Shown one piece after another: positions 6,930-13,882 of a stretch of 13,882 bases of DNA. The DNA comes from JAQVEB01 sp028698105. Its GTDB lineage: Bacteria; Bacteroidota; Bacteroidia; Bacteroidales; Dysgonomonadaceae. Both the position numbers and the translations under genes were made by a program. Numbering within the stretch: position 1 is the first letter of the stretch; every line of letters begins with the position of its first letter. The DNA lies in contig CAXYYA010000063.1 of the NCBI GenBank assembly GCA_964293155.1, positions 1 through 13,882 on the forward strand, in the 5' to 3' direction. The notes under the pieces are model-generated. The model was not told where the DNA came from, made no database searches, and saw only the letters and a list, made by a program, of their open reading frames with translations.

Positions 6930-7451
6930 TTAATCTTTATTGCGAACCTGAAAACGTGTGGCCAACGGAACAATCAACAGCGAGAGTATAATTCCGATCA
7001 ACACGTTTCCCATCACCATATTAAAGGTGTAGGCGAATGGCGTTGGAAGAGGTTGATCTTTTGCCATTTGCAGCATTTTTTTGTCAATGGGAAGCGATTC
7101 GGCCATTTTGAGCATATTATCGTAGGTGTTGGCAATGAACGCGGGATCAATCCATATAACGTGTACGATTACGATAACCGCTTCCAGTAACGATGCGAAG
7201 AAAAAGAGCATGATGCCGAATTGTACGCCGTGCCAAAAACTTATTTCGGTTTTAACGATGTTGTTTTTGTATTTGACCAAAAAATAAAACAACAGAATCG
7301 GCGTACCGATACTTAAGAAAGATTGTACATAATTTAAAAACGGATAAGCGACCGATCCGATAACAAAAAGGTATTTTAATATCCAAAAACCACCCAGCAC
7401 AAATCCGCCGGTCATTGCAAAGTTTATCAGCTGACTTTTATCTTCCTGCAT
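6930..7451 (-). CDS. DUF4199 integral membrane protein
   Basis: A 173-residue membrane protein with four predicted hydrophobic segments at about 11-36, 41-60, 74-101 and 139-165, and a basic C-terminal tail. The FAMTGG start, the SFWHGVQFG stretch (71-79) and the layout are those of DUF4199, a Bacteroidota family without an assigned function. It is the first gene of the minus-strand operon and carries a good TAnnTTTG promoter just upstream. Its steady position next to the GtrB-type glycosyltransferase suggests a role with that enzyme, such as a flippase-like or scaffold partner, but this is inference from context. In many Bacteroidota a dihydroorotase gene (pyrC) follows the glycosyltransferase; here nitroreductase takes that place. 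Confidence 0.87.
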   Translation of the reverse strand: MQEDKSQLINFAMTGGFVLGGFWILKYLFVIGSVAYPFLNYVQSFLSIGTPILLFYFLVKYKNNIVKTEISFWHGVQFGIMLFFFASLLEAVIVIVHVIWIDPAFIANTYDNMLKMAESLPIDKKMLQMAKDQPLPTPFAYTFNMVMGNVLIGIILSLLIVPLATRFQVRNKD

Positions 7452-7471
7452 TATCTGTTTCGTTTAAAGTG

Positions 7472-7479
7472 CAAAAGTA
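7472..7479 (-). promoter_or_regulatory. Predicted promoter -7 box for the DUF4199 operon
   Basis: The minus strand reads TACTTTTG, an exact match to TAnnTTTG, 20 bases before the DUF4199 ATG. A TTTTG lies about 22 bases upstream, slightly far for the -33 element. It would drive the five-gene operon that ends with ogt. Confidence 0.6.
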
Positions 7480-7605
7480 ATCAAAAAATGCGACACGTAT
7501 TCAAAAGTGCAATGAGAACGTTTTGAGATTGTTTTTTTAACAACCTGTTGATAACTAAAAACCGCGATAATGCTTAAAAAATGTTTTCGTTGTGAAAAAA
7601 TCGTT

Positions 7606-7613
7606 TATCTTTG
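7606..7613 (+). promoter_or_regulatory. Predicted promoter -7 box for uraA
   Basis: TATCTTTG matches TAnnTTTG exactly and lies 22 bases before the uraA ATG. A TTTT at 7584-7587 sits 18 bases upstream as a degenerate -33 element. The leader is about 15-20 bases, too short for attenuation. The rest of the 184-base divergent gap is AT-rich and holds only one DnaA-box-like site (7546-7554) and a 9-base direct repeat (AAAGTGCAA at 7466 and 7504). Confidence 0.62.
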
Positions 7614-7635
7614 CAAACAAAAATTTTAACATTAT

Positions 7636-8883
7636 ATGGAAAACAACCGGCAATTAACGCCTTTATCGAAAACTGTGGTAGGGGTTCAGTTTCTTTTTGT
7701 GGCTTTCGGTGCCACGGTTCTCGTTCCTTTATTGGTGGGGCTTGACCCCGCAACGGCCTTGTTTACGGCAGGAATAGGGACATTGATCTTTCATTTGGTT
7801 ACGAAAGGCATTGTCCCCATTTTTTTGGGCAGCAGTTTCGCTTTCATTGCGCCTATCGTCAAAGCAACGGAGCTATACGGCCTTCCCGGAACATTATCGG
7901 GATTAGTAGCCGTAGGCTTTGTGTATTTCCTGATGAGCGCCCTGGTGAAGTGGCAAGGTGTGAAAGTGATCCAAAGGTTATTTCCACCGGTGGTTATCGG
8001 GCCGGTGATTATGCTCATTGGTTTGTCGTTGGCCGGCACGGGCGTGAATATGGCTAAAGATAACTGGTTGCTGGCCATCATATCGTTGGTGACGGCCATT
8101 ATTGTGAGCATGTTCGCGAAAGGGTTGCTTAAACTCATCCCGATTTTCAGCGGTATCATTGTCGGATACATTGTTGCGTTGATACTCGGCAAGGTAGATT
8201 TTACGGGAGTTGCCGCCGCACCATGGATTGGCTTTCCGCAATTTGTGAAGCCGGAGTTTTCGTGGCAGGCTGTTTTGTTTATGGTGCCGGTGGCCATTGC
8301 TCCGGTTATCGAACATGTGGGCGATGTGTATGCCGTGAGTCAGGTTGCCGGAAAAGAATTTGTGAAAAAACCGGGTTTGCACCGCACCATGTTGGGCGAC
8401 GGTATTGCCTGTTGTGTTGCCGGATTTATCGGAGGGCCTCCCGTAACTACCTATTCCGAAGTTACCGGCGCCATGGTGCTTACCAAAGTTACCGATCCGG
8501 CCGTCATTCGTATTGCAGCGATAACCGGCATTGTTTTCTCTTTGATCGGAAAAGTAAGCGCGATACTCAAATCCATTCCCGGATCGGTTCTCGGCGGAAT
8601 TATGCTGCTGTTGTTCGGAATGATCGCCGCTGTCGGGATCAATAACATGATCGAAAATAAAACCGATATGAACAAAACCCGCAACCTTATTATTGTTTCG
8701 CTGATTTTGACCACAGGTATCGGCGGCGCGGTGTTGGAGTGGGGCACGTTTAACATGTCGGGGATCGGTTTATCGGCGGTTATCGGCGTGTTGTTGAATC
8801 TTATCCTGCCGAGGCAAAAAGAAGATAAAGTGATTGAAGTTATTGAAAAAGCGGAAAGTAAAGATGCTTATATGGGGGAGTGA
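7636..8883 (+). CDS. uraA: Uracil permease, NCS2 family
   Basis: A 415-residue inner-membrane proton symporter for uracil, very hydrophobic, with the 14-segment layout of the NCS2 (nucleobase:cation symporter-2) family. Key motifs: FGATVLVPLLVG (24-35), GSSFAFIAP (65-73), the proton/substrate site EHVGD (226-230), PGLHRTMLGDG (246-256) and GPPVTTYSE (267-275), all lining up with Escherichia coli UraA. Glu226 and Glu275 match the two catalytic glutamates. The position of E. coli His245 is Asp230 here, a known kind of variation in this family as far as I recall. Uracil is preferred over xanthine because of the UraA-like segments, but related pyrimidines cannot be excluded. It is transcribed alone, divergent from the DUF4199 operon, and ends at a bidirectional terminator. 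Confidence 0.92.
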   Translation: MENNRQLTPLSKTVVGVQFLFVAFGATVLVPLLVGLDPATALFTAGIGTLIFHLVTKGIVPIFLGSSFAFIAPIVKATELYGLPGTLSGLVAVGFVYFLMSALVKWQGVKVIQRLFPPVVIGPVIMLIGLSLAGTGVNMAKDNWLLAIISLVTAIIVSMFAKGLLKLIPIFSGIIVGYIVALILGKVDFTGVAAAPWIGFPQFVKPEFSWQAVLFMVPVAIAPVIEHVGDVYAVSQVAGKEFVKKPGLHRTMLGDGIACCVAGFIGGPPVTTYSEVTGAMVLTKVTDPAVIRIAAITGIVFSLIGKVSAILKSIPGSVLGGIMLLLFGMIAAVGINNMIENKTDMNKTRNLIIVSLILTTGIGGAVLEWGTFNMSGIGLSAVIGVLLNLILPRQKEDKVIEVIEKAESKDAYMGE

Positions 8884-8901
8884 TTTAATTTCCTTTGTAA
8901 C

Positions 8902-8915
8902 GCGAATGCAGAGTT
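8902..8915 (+). repeat. Direct repeat copy 1, downstream of SusD
   Basis: GCGAATGCAGAGTT recurs with one mismatch at 13832-13845, just upstream of SusC, in the same orientation. The two copies bracket the AT-rich SusCD locus. This copy also forms part of a weak hairpin with TGCATT at 8925-8930. Confidence 0.4.
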
Positions 8916-8932
8916 AACTGTATTTGCATTTA

Positions 8933-8976
8933 TATCAAAAAATAACCACGCAAGAAAGCGTGGTTATTTTTTGATA
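8933..8976. terminator. Bidirectional terminator between uraA and SusD
   Basis: A 19-bp perfect stem encloses a 6-base loop AAGAAA. Its core is TAACCACGC / GCGTGGTTA, flanked by six A on the left and six T on the right, so it can act as a rho-independent terminator in both directions. It lies 50 bases after the uraA stop and 13 bases after the SusD stop on the opposite strand, exactly where two convergent genes share a terminator. Confidence 0.92.
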
Positions 8977-8988
8977 AGAATAAGAATA

Positions 8989-10623
8989 TCAATATCCGGG
9001 ATTTTGTGTAATAACCCCTTTCTGCGCCAAATCGATCACTGATTGGGGAATTGGAAAATATTCATGCCTTCCCTTAATGAATTTAGCATTTGTGAGGTGC
9101 GAACGGAATTGTTTCTCGTTATCAAAATATGTATTTAAAACCTGATCGGCAATACCCCACCGAACAAGATCGAAGAAACGTTCACCTTCCATTGCGAATT
9201 CAAGCCTTCTTTCCGTGCGGAGCGCATTCATAGCTTGCTCTTTAGATGTAAAATCAGTGTATAAGCCAATCCGATATTTGGCTGCATCTCCCGAACCATC
9301 AAACCATTGCACTGTTTTACTGTCGCGAGCTCTTTTTCTTACTTCATTTATATAATAGAGGCCCGTCTGAAGATCATTTTTCTCGATAGCTGCCTCAGCA
9401 TGCCACAGCAACACATCGGAATAACGGATGATGTAGAAATTAAGCGCATTCACATAAGGCCATATCGTCAGATAATAGGCGGAATTTTTTGAAACAATAC
9501 GTTTCTTCGGACTATACGGCCCATATACCGCTGCTTCACGCGGAGTCCAATTGTATATCTGCATATCCAGGAAAGGTATTCCAGGACGTGCTACAGTATG
9601 ATCTAAGCGTGTATCGACAAAATCGTCGGCAGAAACGTTAACGCCGTTATTAAAAGGAAGCCCGTTCGCATCTGTTTTGAAAGCGTTAACAAGATTCTGA
9701 GTTGGCCTCATAAATCCATATTGTGGGTATGGCCCTCCGGGAGGAAGTAAACGATCGCCCGGATTTCCATTGTAATTGTTTGGCGATCCGTCGTTGATTG
9801 ATGACTGTACGGAAAAAATAATCTCCGAACTATTGTCGTTTTCCGGTAGAAAAACATCTCTAAAGTTCGGCAGTAGCTGATATTTTTTCGATTTTATCAC
9901 TTCATCCGTAGCGGAAAAGCAATCATCCCATTTATGCTGAAAAGCATATACTTTTGCCATGTATGCCCGTGCGGTCATTTTTGTTGGGCGGGCAACTTGA
10001 GTTTGATTATCGGGAAGATCGTTATATGCTGCCTGAAAGTCTGTGATTATTTTATCCCATAGTTGGTCCGATGTGAATTCTGTATTTGATATTTCGGTGA
10101 GCTTTGCGGGGTCATCAACCGTTTCATCAAACCATTGAATCTGGTTAAAAATAATTTTCAAATTAAAATAGAAATGGGCTCTTAAAAATCTCATTTCGGC
10201 AATACGTTCTTTCTTTTTGCTATAGTTACTTTGGGTTAGAATACGAATAGCCGTATTGGTGCGTTGCACACCTTCGTAAAGAGCTAACCATTTCCTGTTG
10301 AGGTCATTGATGGTAGGGTTTGTGTTGAAAATTTCCATCAGATGTATTGGGTTTTGGTCTCCCGTGCCGCCCCCGCCTTTATAGACGTCGTCGGAAGTCA
10401 CATCACCGAACTGCCAGTTTGAGCAACCGGAATTAAGGCCGCTGCTGGCGTTATCCATCTGACCGTCGAGAATTGAATAAGCCGATACGATTAATCCTTC
10501 GATGTTTTTATCTTGTTTTATTTGATCTTCCGTAAGTTCCCCGACAGGGGTTTCGGACAAATAATCAGAACAACCTGCAAAAATCAGAGCTGCAAAAAGT
10601 AATATAAATTTATAATTTTTCAT
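8989..10623 (-). CDS. SusD/RagB family outer-membrane nutrient-binding lipoprotein
   Basis: A 544-residue surface lipoprotein that forms the lid of a SusC/SusD importer. The signal peptide ends in lipobox IFAGC (Cys18). The N-terminal helical part is of SusD-like type and carries MRFLRAHFYFNL. The C-terminal RagB/SusD domain contains the signature ERRLEFAMEGERFFDLVRWG near residues 480-500, and the protein ends at NPGY. The start follows the SusC stop by 13 bases, so the two are cotranscribed. The ligand cannot be told from sequence; SusD proteins bind glycans, or in some cases peptides. No glycoside hydrolase or surface glycan-binding protein follows, because the locus meets uraA. The gene is AT-richer than the genes on its other side. 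Confidence 0.95.
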   Translation of the reverse strand: MKNYKFILLFAALIFAGCSDYLSETPVGELTEDQIKQDKNIEGLIVSAYSILDGQMDNASSGLNSGCSNWQFGDVTSDDVYKGGGGTGDQNPIHLMEIFNTNPTINDLNRKWLALYEGVQRTNTAIRILTQSNYSKKKERIAEMRFLRAHFYFNLKIIFNQIQWFDETVDDPAKLTEISNTEFTSDQLWDKIITDFQAAYNDLPDNQTQVARPTKMTARAYMAKVYAFQHKWDDCFSATDEVIKSKKYQLLPNFRDVFLPENDNSSEIIFSVQSSINDGSPNNYNGNPGDRLLPPGGPYPQYGFMRPTQNLVNAFKTDANGLPFNNGVNVSADDFVDTRLDHTVARPGIPFLDMQIYNWTPREAAVYGPYSPKKRIVSKNSAYYLTIWPYVNALNFYIIRYSDVLLWHAEAAIEKNDLQTGLYYINEVRKRARDSKTVQWFDGSGDAAKYRIGLYTDFTSKEQAMNALRTERRLEFAMEGERFFDLVRWGIADQVLNTYFDNEKQFRSHLTNAKFIKGRHEYFPIPQSVIDLAQKGVITQNPGY

Positions 10624-10636
10624 TGTTTTCGGTTTT

Positions 10637-13600
10637 TTAGAGTGATAAATTTAATCCTACTGTAAACGTACGCGACAAGGGGTAAATTCCCCGGTCGACG
10701 CCCATATCAATATTTCGGTAGTCATTTGAATAATTTTGCAAGCCAACTTCAGGATCAATGCCTTCATACTTGCTAATTGTAAACAGGTTATTTGCCTGGA
10801 TATACACATAAAGATTTTCCAGTTTTATTTTGGATAATCTTTCCTTAGGTATATTGTAACCTATTTTTAAATTTTTGAACCTTAAAAAGGAAGCGTTACT
10901 CACATAGTACGACGACGGACGAATATTGTTATTCGGGTCATCCTGCGTTAAGCGAGGAACATAGGTGTCGGCGTTTTCGGTACTCCAGGCGTTGAGCACC
11001 CTTGTATTTTTATTGTATTGTGATTGATTGAAAAAATCGCCGATATACCGTGTCAGATCATAAACATCATTACCCAGCATGCTTTGAAAAAACAAACTAA
11101 CGTCGAAGTTTTTATAATTAACTCCTAACGTTAATCCCATCGTAAAATCAGGTTGAGGATTGCCGATAAAAGTACGATCGTTTCCGTCAATTTTGCCGTC
11201 ACCGTTCACATCCACAAATTTAATATCTCCCGGCCGTGCGTTCGGAAGTAATTTTTCACCGTTTTTGTTCGTGTACGAATCAACCTCGGCCTGACTTTGA
11301 AATAATCCGTCTTCCTTATAACCGAAAAATGATCCGATGGGTTGTCCCACAGCGGAACGCGAAACTTCCTGATCGAAATTCACGGAGTGAAGCGTGCTCG
11401 AAGGTAGTCCGATATAGGCTAATCCGCCTTTGAGTTCGGTAAGTTCATTTCGTATAATTGACGCGTTTAATACTGCATTGAAGCCAAAATCTTTTCTTAT
11501 CGTCTTTCTGTACGATATTTCTGTTTCAACACCGGTATTTACCATACTGCCTACGTTATCCCAAACCGTTTGATTGGTTCCACCAACGCTACCGATGAGT
11601 GACCTGCTCCAAAGGATATCTTTTGTGTTTTTATTAAACCAGTCCAGAACAATTGCCAGATCGTTGTTCAGAAATCCAATATCAAGACCAACATTCGTTT
11701 GTGTGGTTGTTTCCCATTTCAAATTTTTATTTCCATTACGTGTTTTTGTGTACCCCGTATTAACCGCGTTTTGTTGACCATCCATTGGATAGTTTGAATA
11801 GTTCGGATTTGTTTGGTAAGAGTCTATGGACGAATAAGCCGGGATATCAGAATTACCATTTTGTCCCCAACCTGCACGTAGTTTTAAATTAGATATTTCG
11901 TGTAGCCCGAAAAAGGGTTCACTGCTGATTCTCCATCCCACAGATACGGCGGGGAAATTTCCCCATTTATTATCTCCTAATTTAGAAGATCCGTCTCTAC
12001 GTAAGGTTAATCCCAGTAAGTATCTATTATCATAGTTGTAATCTATTTTACCAAAATAAGACAGCATCTTAGACACATAGGCCGATCCGTTATTTTTTTG
12101 ACTTCCTCCGTCACCGGCATCTAAATAACGAAAATTTTCGTCATCTGAAGCGAATCCATCGCGGGACGCAGAAAAATATTCGTAATGGTTTTTAATATTT
12201 TCCACACCTAACAATACAGCTATCGTGTTGGTATCGAAATTTTTTAAGTAATTCACTGTGTTTGTAAACACATAATTAAAATTCCAATTATTTGATGTAT
12301 TAAGTGAACTTAATGGCCGCTGCGTATTTATTTCGATATACTTGGGATTATAAAATCTTCTGTATCTGTTTTTATAATCTGCTCCGAAATTTGTTTTAAA
12401 GAAAAGGTCTTCAGCTAGTTTTAGCTCAGCGTACAGATTACCAAATACACGGCTTTCCTGATTTATATTATCCTTATTTCGAAACAATTCTCCCAAAGGA
12501 TTTTGAATGTCCGACAAAGGATTACTGCCAAAATTTCCATCCAAATCATAAACCGGCGTAACAGAAACGGTTTTATAGGCATTATATAACATTCCTCCCA
12601 AAGCTGAGTTATTGGTGACGGATGTTCCCCATCCGTGTGCTAATGTCATGTTTTCACCTACAGTTAGCACGCCATCAAATAGCTTATATTCCGAGTTAAA
12701 TCTTCCGGAAAGACGTTTGAAGCCGGTATATTTAAATAGGCCCATCTGATCAAAATATCCGAGTGAAAATAATTGGTTTGCTGTTTTATCCCCTTTGGAT
12801 AGAGATAGATTATATGATTGAATCGTAGCGCTTTGCATAATTTCATCTACCCAGTTTACATTTCCCGAAGGCAACTTATTATCAGCATCAAGATATGTTG
12901 GAATTACAGCTGTTGCCCCATTTCCATAAACTGTACTTGAAGGATTTTTGCCATCGTTGCGCATAGCTATCCATAACATATCTCCAAATTCTTGTGCATC
13001 TAACATTTTCATTGTTTTTGCCGATGTTTGTACTCCCGCATACGAGTCAAAATTGACGGAAAATTTTCCTTGTCTCCCTTGTTTAGTGCTAATGATAACT
13101 ACGCCATTAGCAGCTCTTGCTCCGTAAATGGATGCTGAGGAAGCATCTTTAAGTACCTGCATGCTCTCAATATCGTTCGGATTTAAAAAATTAATTCCTC
13201 CTTCCACTGGAACGCCATCAATAATATATAACGGATCGTTGTTCCTAATGGTGGAAAAACCTCTAACGCGCACTGCAACACCTCCGCCAGGGCTGTTATC
13301 GGCAATAACATTTACTCCGGCCAGTTTACCTTGCATCATCTGATCTACACTGGAAACCGGTGTGTCTTTTACGTCGTCCAATTCCAGTACCGAAACTGCG
13401 CCTGTTAAATCTTTCTTTTTTTGTACACTATACCCAACAACCACCAATTCTTCCAAACTTTGTGTGTCTTCTTGCAGAATTATGGAAAGACTTTGTCTGC
13501 CGCCAACGTTTATTTCCTGTGTGATAAATCCAATATATGAAACCTCCAACACACTGTTATTACTTGAAGTTTTGAGTGTAAAGTTCCCATCAATGTTGCT

Positions 13601-13807
13601 AACTGTTCCGTTAGTAGTCCCTTTTTCGATGATGTTTGCCCCAATAATGGGTGTTCCGCGACTATCTACTATTTTTCCTGATACTACGTTTTGCTGAAGT
13701 GGATTACCGAGCGCAGAAAAAGGAAAAATAATAAATTGAATGACAAGTAGGATGAAAATGCCTAATCGTACATTCATTAATTTACGTGAATAGATTTTAG
13801 TTTTCAT
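10637..13807 (-). CDS. SusC/RagA family TonB-dependent outer-membrane transporter
   Basis: A 1056-residue TonB-dependent receptor that imports oligosaccharides or peptides with SusD. After a signal peptide (about 1-34) comes a carboxypeptidase-regulatory-like domain (about 41-112), then the SusC-type stretch LEELVVVGY (118-126) and the plug (about 130-240, with DGVPV and ARAANGVVIISTK). The large beta-barrel fills the rest and ends in LNLSL. A DVNGDGKIDGND loop, typical of SusC proteins, lies near residues 863-874. An alternative start at Met11 would still give a signal peptide. No sigma/anti-sigma pair or hybrid two-component regulator is seen inside the window, and no clear TAnnTTTG box lies upstream, so regulation is unknown. 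Base composition is AT-rich compared with the other genes. Confidence 0.97.
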   Translation of the reverse strand: MKTKIYSRKLMNVRLGIFILLVIQFIIFPFSALGNPLQQNVVSGKIVDSRGTPIIGANIIEKGTTNGTVSNIDGNFTLKTSSNNSVLEVSYIGFITQEINVGGRQSLSIILQEDTQSLEELVVVGYSVQKKKDLTGAVSVLELDDVKDTPVSSVDQMMQGKLAGVNVIADNSPGGGVAVRVRGFSTIRNNDPLYIIDGVPVEGGINFLNPNDIESMQVLKDASSASIYGARAANGVVIISTKQGRQGKFSVNFDSYAGVQTSAKTMKMLDAQEFGDMLWIAMRNDGKNPSSTVYGNGATAVIPTYLDADNKLPSGNVNWVDEIMQSATIQSYNLSLSKGDKTANQLFSLGYFDQMGLFKYTGFKRLSGRFNSEYKLFDGVLTVGENMTLAHGWGTSVTNNSALGGMLYNAYKTVSVTPVYDLDGNFGSNPLSDIQNPLGELFRNKDNINQESRVFGNLYAELKLAEDLFFKTNFGADYKNRYRRFYNPKYIEINTQRPLSSLNTSNNWNFNYVFTNTVNYLKNFDTNTIAVLLGVENIKNHYEYFSASRDGFASDDENFRYLDAGDGGSQKNNGSAYVSKMLSYFGKIDYNYDNRYLLGLTLRRDGSSKLGDNKWGNFPAVSVGWRISSEPFFGLHEISNLKLRAGWGQNGNSDIPAYSSIDSYQTNPNYSNYPMDGQQNAVNTGYTKTRNGNKNLKWETTTQTNVGLDIGFLNNDLAIVLDWFNKNTKDILWSRSLIGSVGGTNQTVWDNVGSMVNTGVETEISYRKTIRKDFGFNAVLNASIIRNELTELKGGLAYIGLPSSTLHSVNFDQEVSRSAVGQPIGSFFGYKEDGLFQSQAEVDSYTNKNGEKLLPNARPGDIKFVDVNGDGKIDGNDRTFIGNPQPDFTMGLTLGVNYKNFDVSLFFQSMLGNDVYDLTRYIGDFFNQSQYNKNTRVLNAWSTENADTYVPRLTQDDPNNNIRPSSYYVSNASFLRFKNLKIGYNIPKERLSKIKLENLYVYIQANNLFTISKYEGIDPEVGLQNYSNDYRNIDMGVDRGIYPLSRTFTVGLNLSL

Positions 13808-13831
13808 AAAATAAATAATTGAGTTATAAAT

Positions 13832-13854
13832 GCGAATCCAGAGTTGAAAACTCT
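13832..13854 (+). repeat. Direct repeat copy 2 and small hairpin upstream of SusC
   Basis: GCGAATCCAGAGTT (13832-13845) matches 8902-8915 with one mismatch. It overlaps a 6-bp inverted repeat with a 3-base loop (AGAGTT-GAA-AACTCT, 13840-13854) in the SusC leader. The inverted repeat could be an operator or a leader hairpin. The remaining upstream bases to the window edge are AT-rich with nothing else recognisable. Confidence 0.4.
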
Positions 13855-13882
13855 AAATTCAATGTTGATTTAATTTGTTTAT

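Noticed and set aside
7546..7554. A DnaA-box-like site (TTATCAACA on the minus strand) in the DUF4199-uraA gap
   Set aside because: There is only one site with a mismatch to the TTATNCACA consensus, and no dnaA, dnaN or cluster of further boxes, so an origin is not supported.

Overview
The window looks like chromosomal DNA of an anaerobic Bacteroidota, most likely order Bacteroidales. The evidence is a SusC/SusD pair, a DUF4199 gene beside a GtrB-type glycosyltransferase, a DUF1080 lipoprotein, promoters that match the Bacteroidota -7 consensus TAnnTTTG, and start codons without clear Shine-Dalgarno sites. Family-level placement (for example Dysgonomonadaceae) would be a guess. There are no rRNA or tRNA genes, CRISPR arrays, insertion sequences or phage cassettes, and no gene-free stretch longer than about 185 bases.

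Layout from left to right. (a) 104-2518, minus strand: a tight three-gene unit made of a lipoprotein that fuses a DUF1080 (3-keto-disaccharide hydrolase-type) domain to a PHP-like hydrolase domain, a SAM methyltransferase overlapping it by 4 bases, and a small macro-like (A1S_2505-type) protein 7 bases further on. (b) 2623-3630, minus strand: a porin-like outer-membrane beta-barrel with its own promoter and a strong terminator. (c) 3717-7451, minus strand: a probable operon read as DUF4199 membrane protein, glycosyltransferase 2, nitroreductase, ApbE flavin transferase, Ogt DNA repair protein. (d) 7636-8883, plus strand: the uracil permease uraA, divergent from the DUF4199 gene. (e) 8989-13807, minus strand: a SusC/SusD outer-membrane glycan (or peptide) importer, convergent with uraA across a shared bidirectional terminator.

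Functionally the window mixes envelope transport (porin, SusCD, uraA), envelope modification (GtrB-like glycosyltransferase with DUF4199), flavin chemistry (nitroreductase and ApbE) and alkylation repair (Ogt). The SusCD pair is visibly AT-richer than its surroundings, has no enzyme or regulator beside it inside the window, and is flanked by a near-identical 14-base direct repeat, which is consistent with acquisition. The least ordinary gene is the DUF1080-PHP lipoprotein: several canonical PHP metal ligands appear to be substituted, and it sits in a translationally coupled unit with a methyltransferase and a macro-like protein. I see no clear-cut novel defence or mobile system. That three-gene unit is the best candidate for something undescribed.
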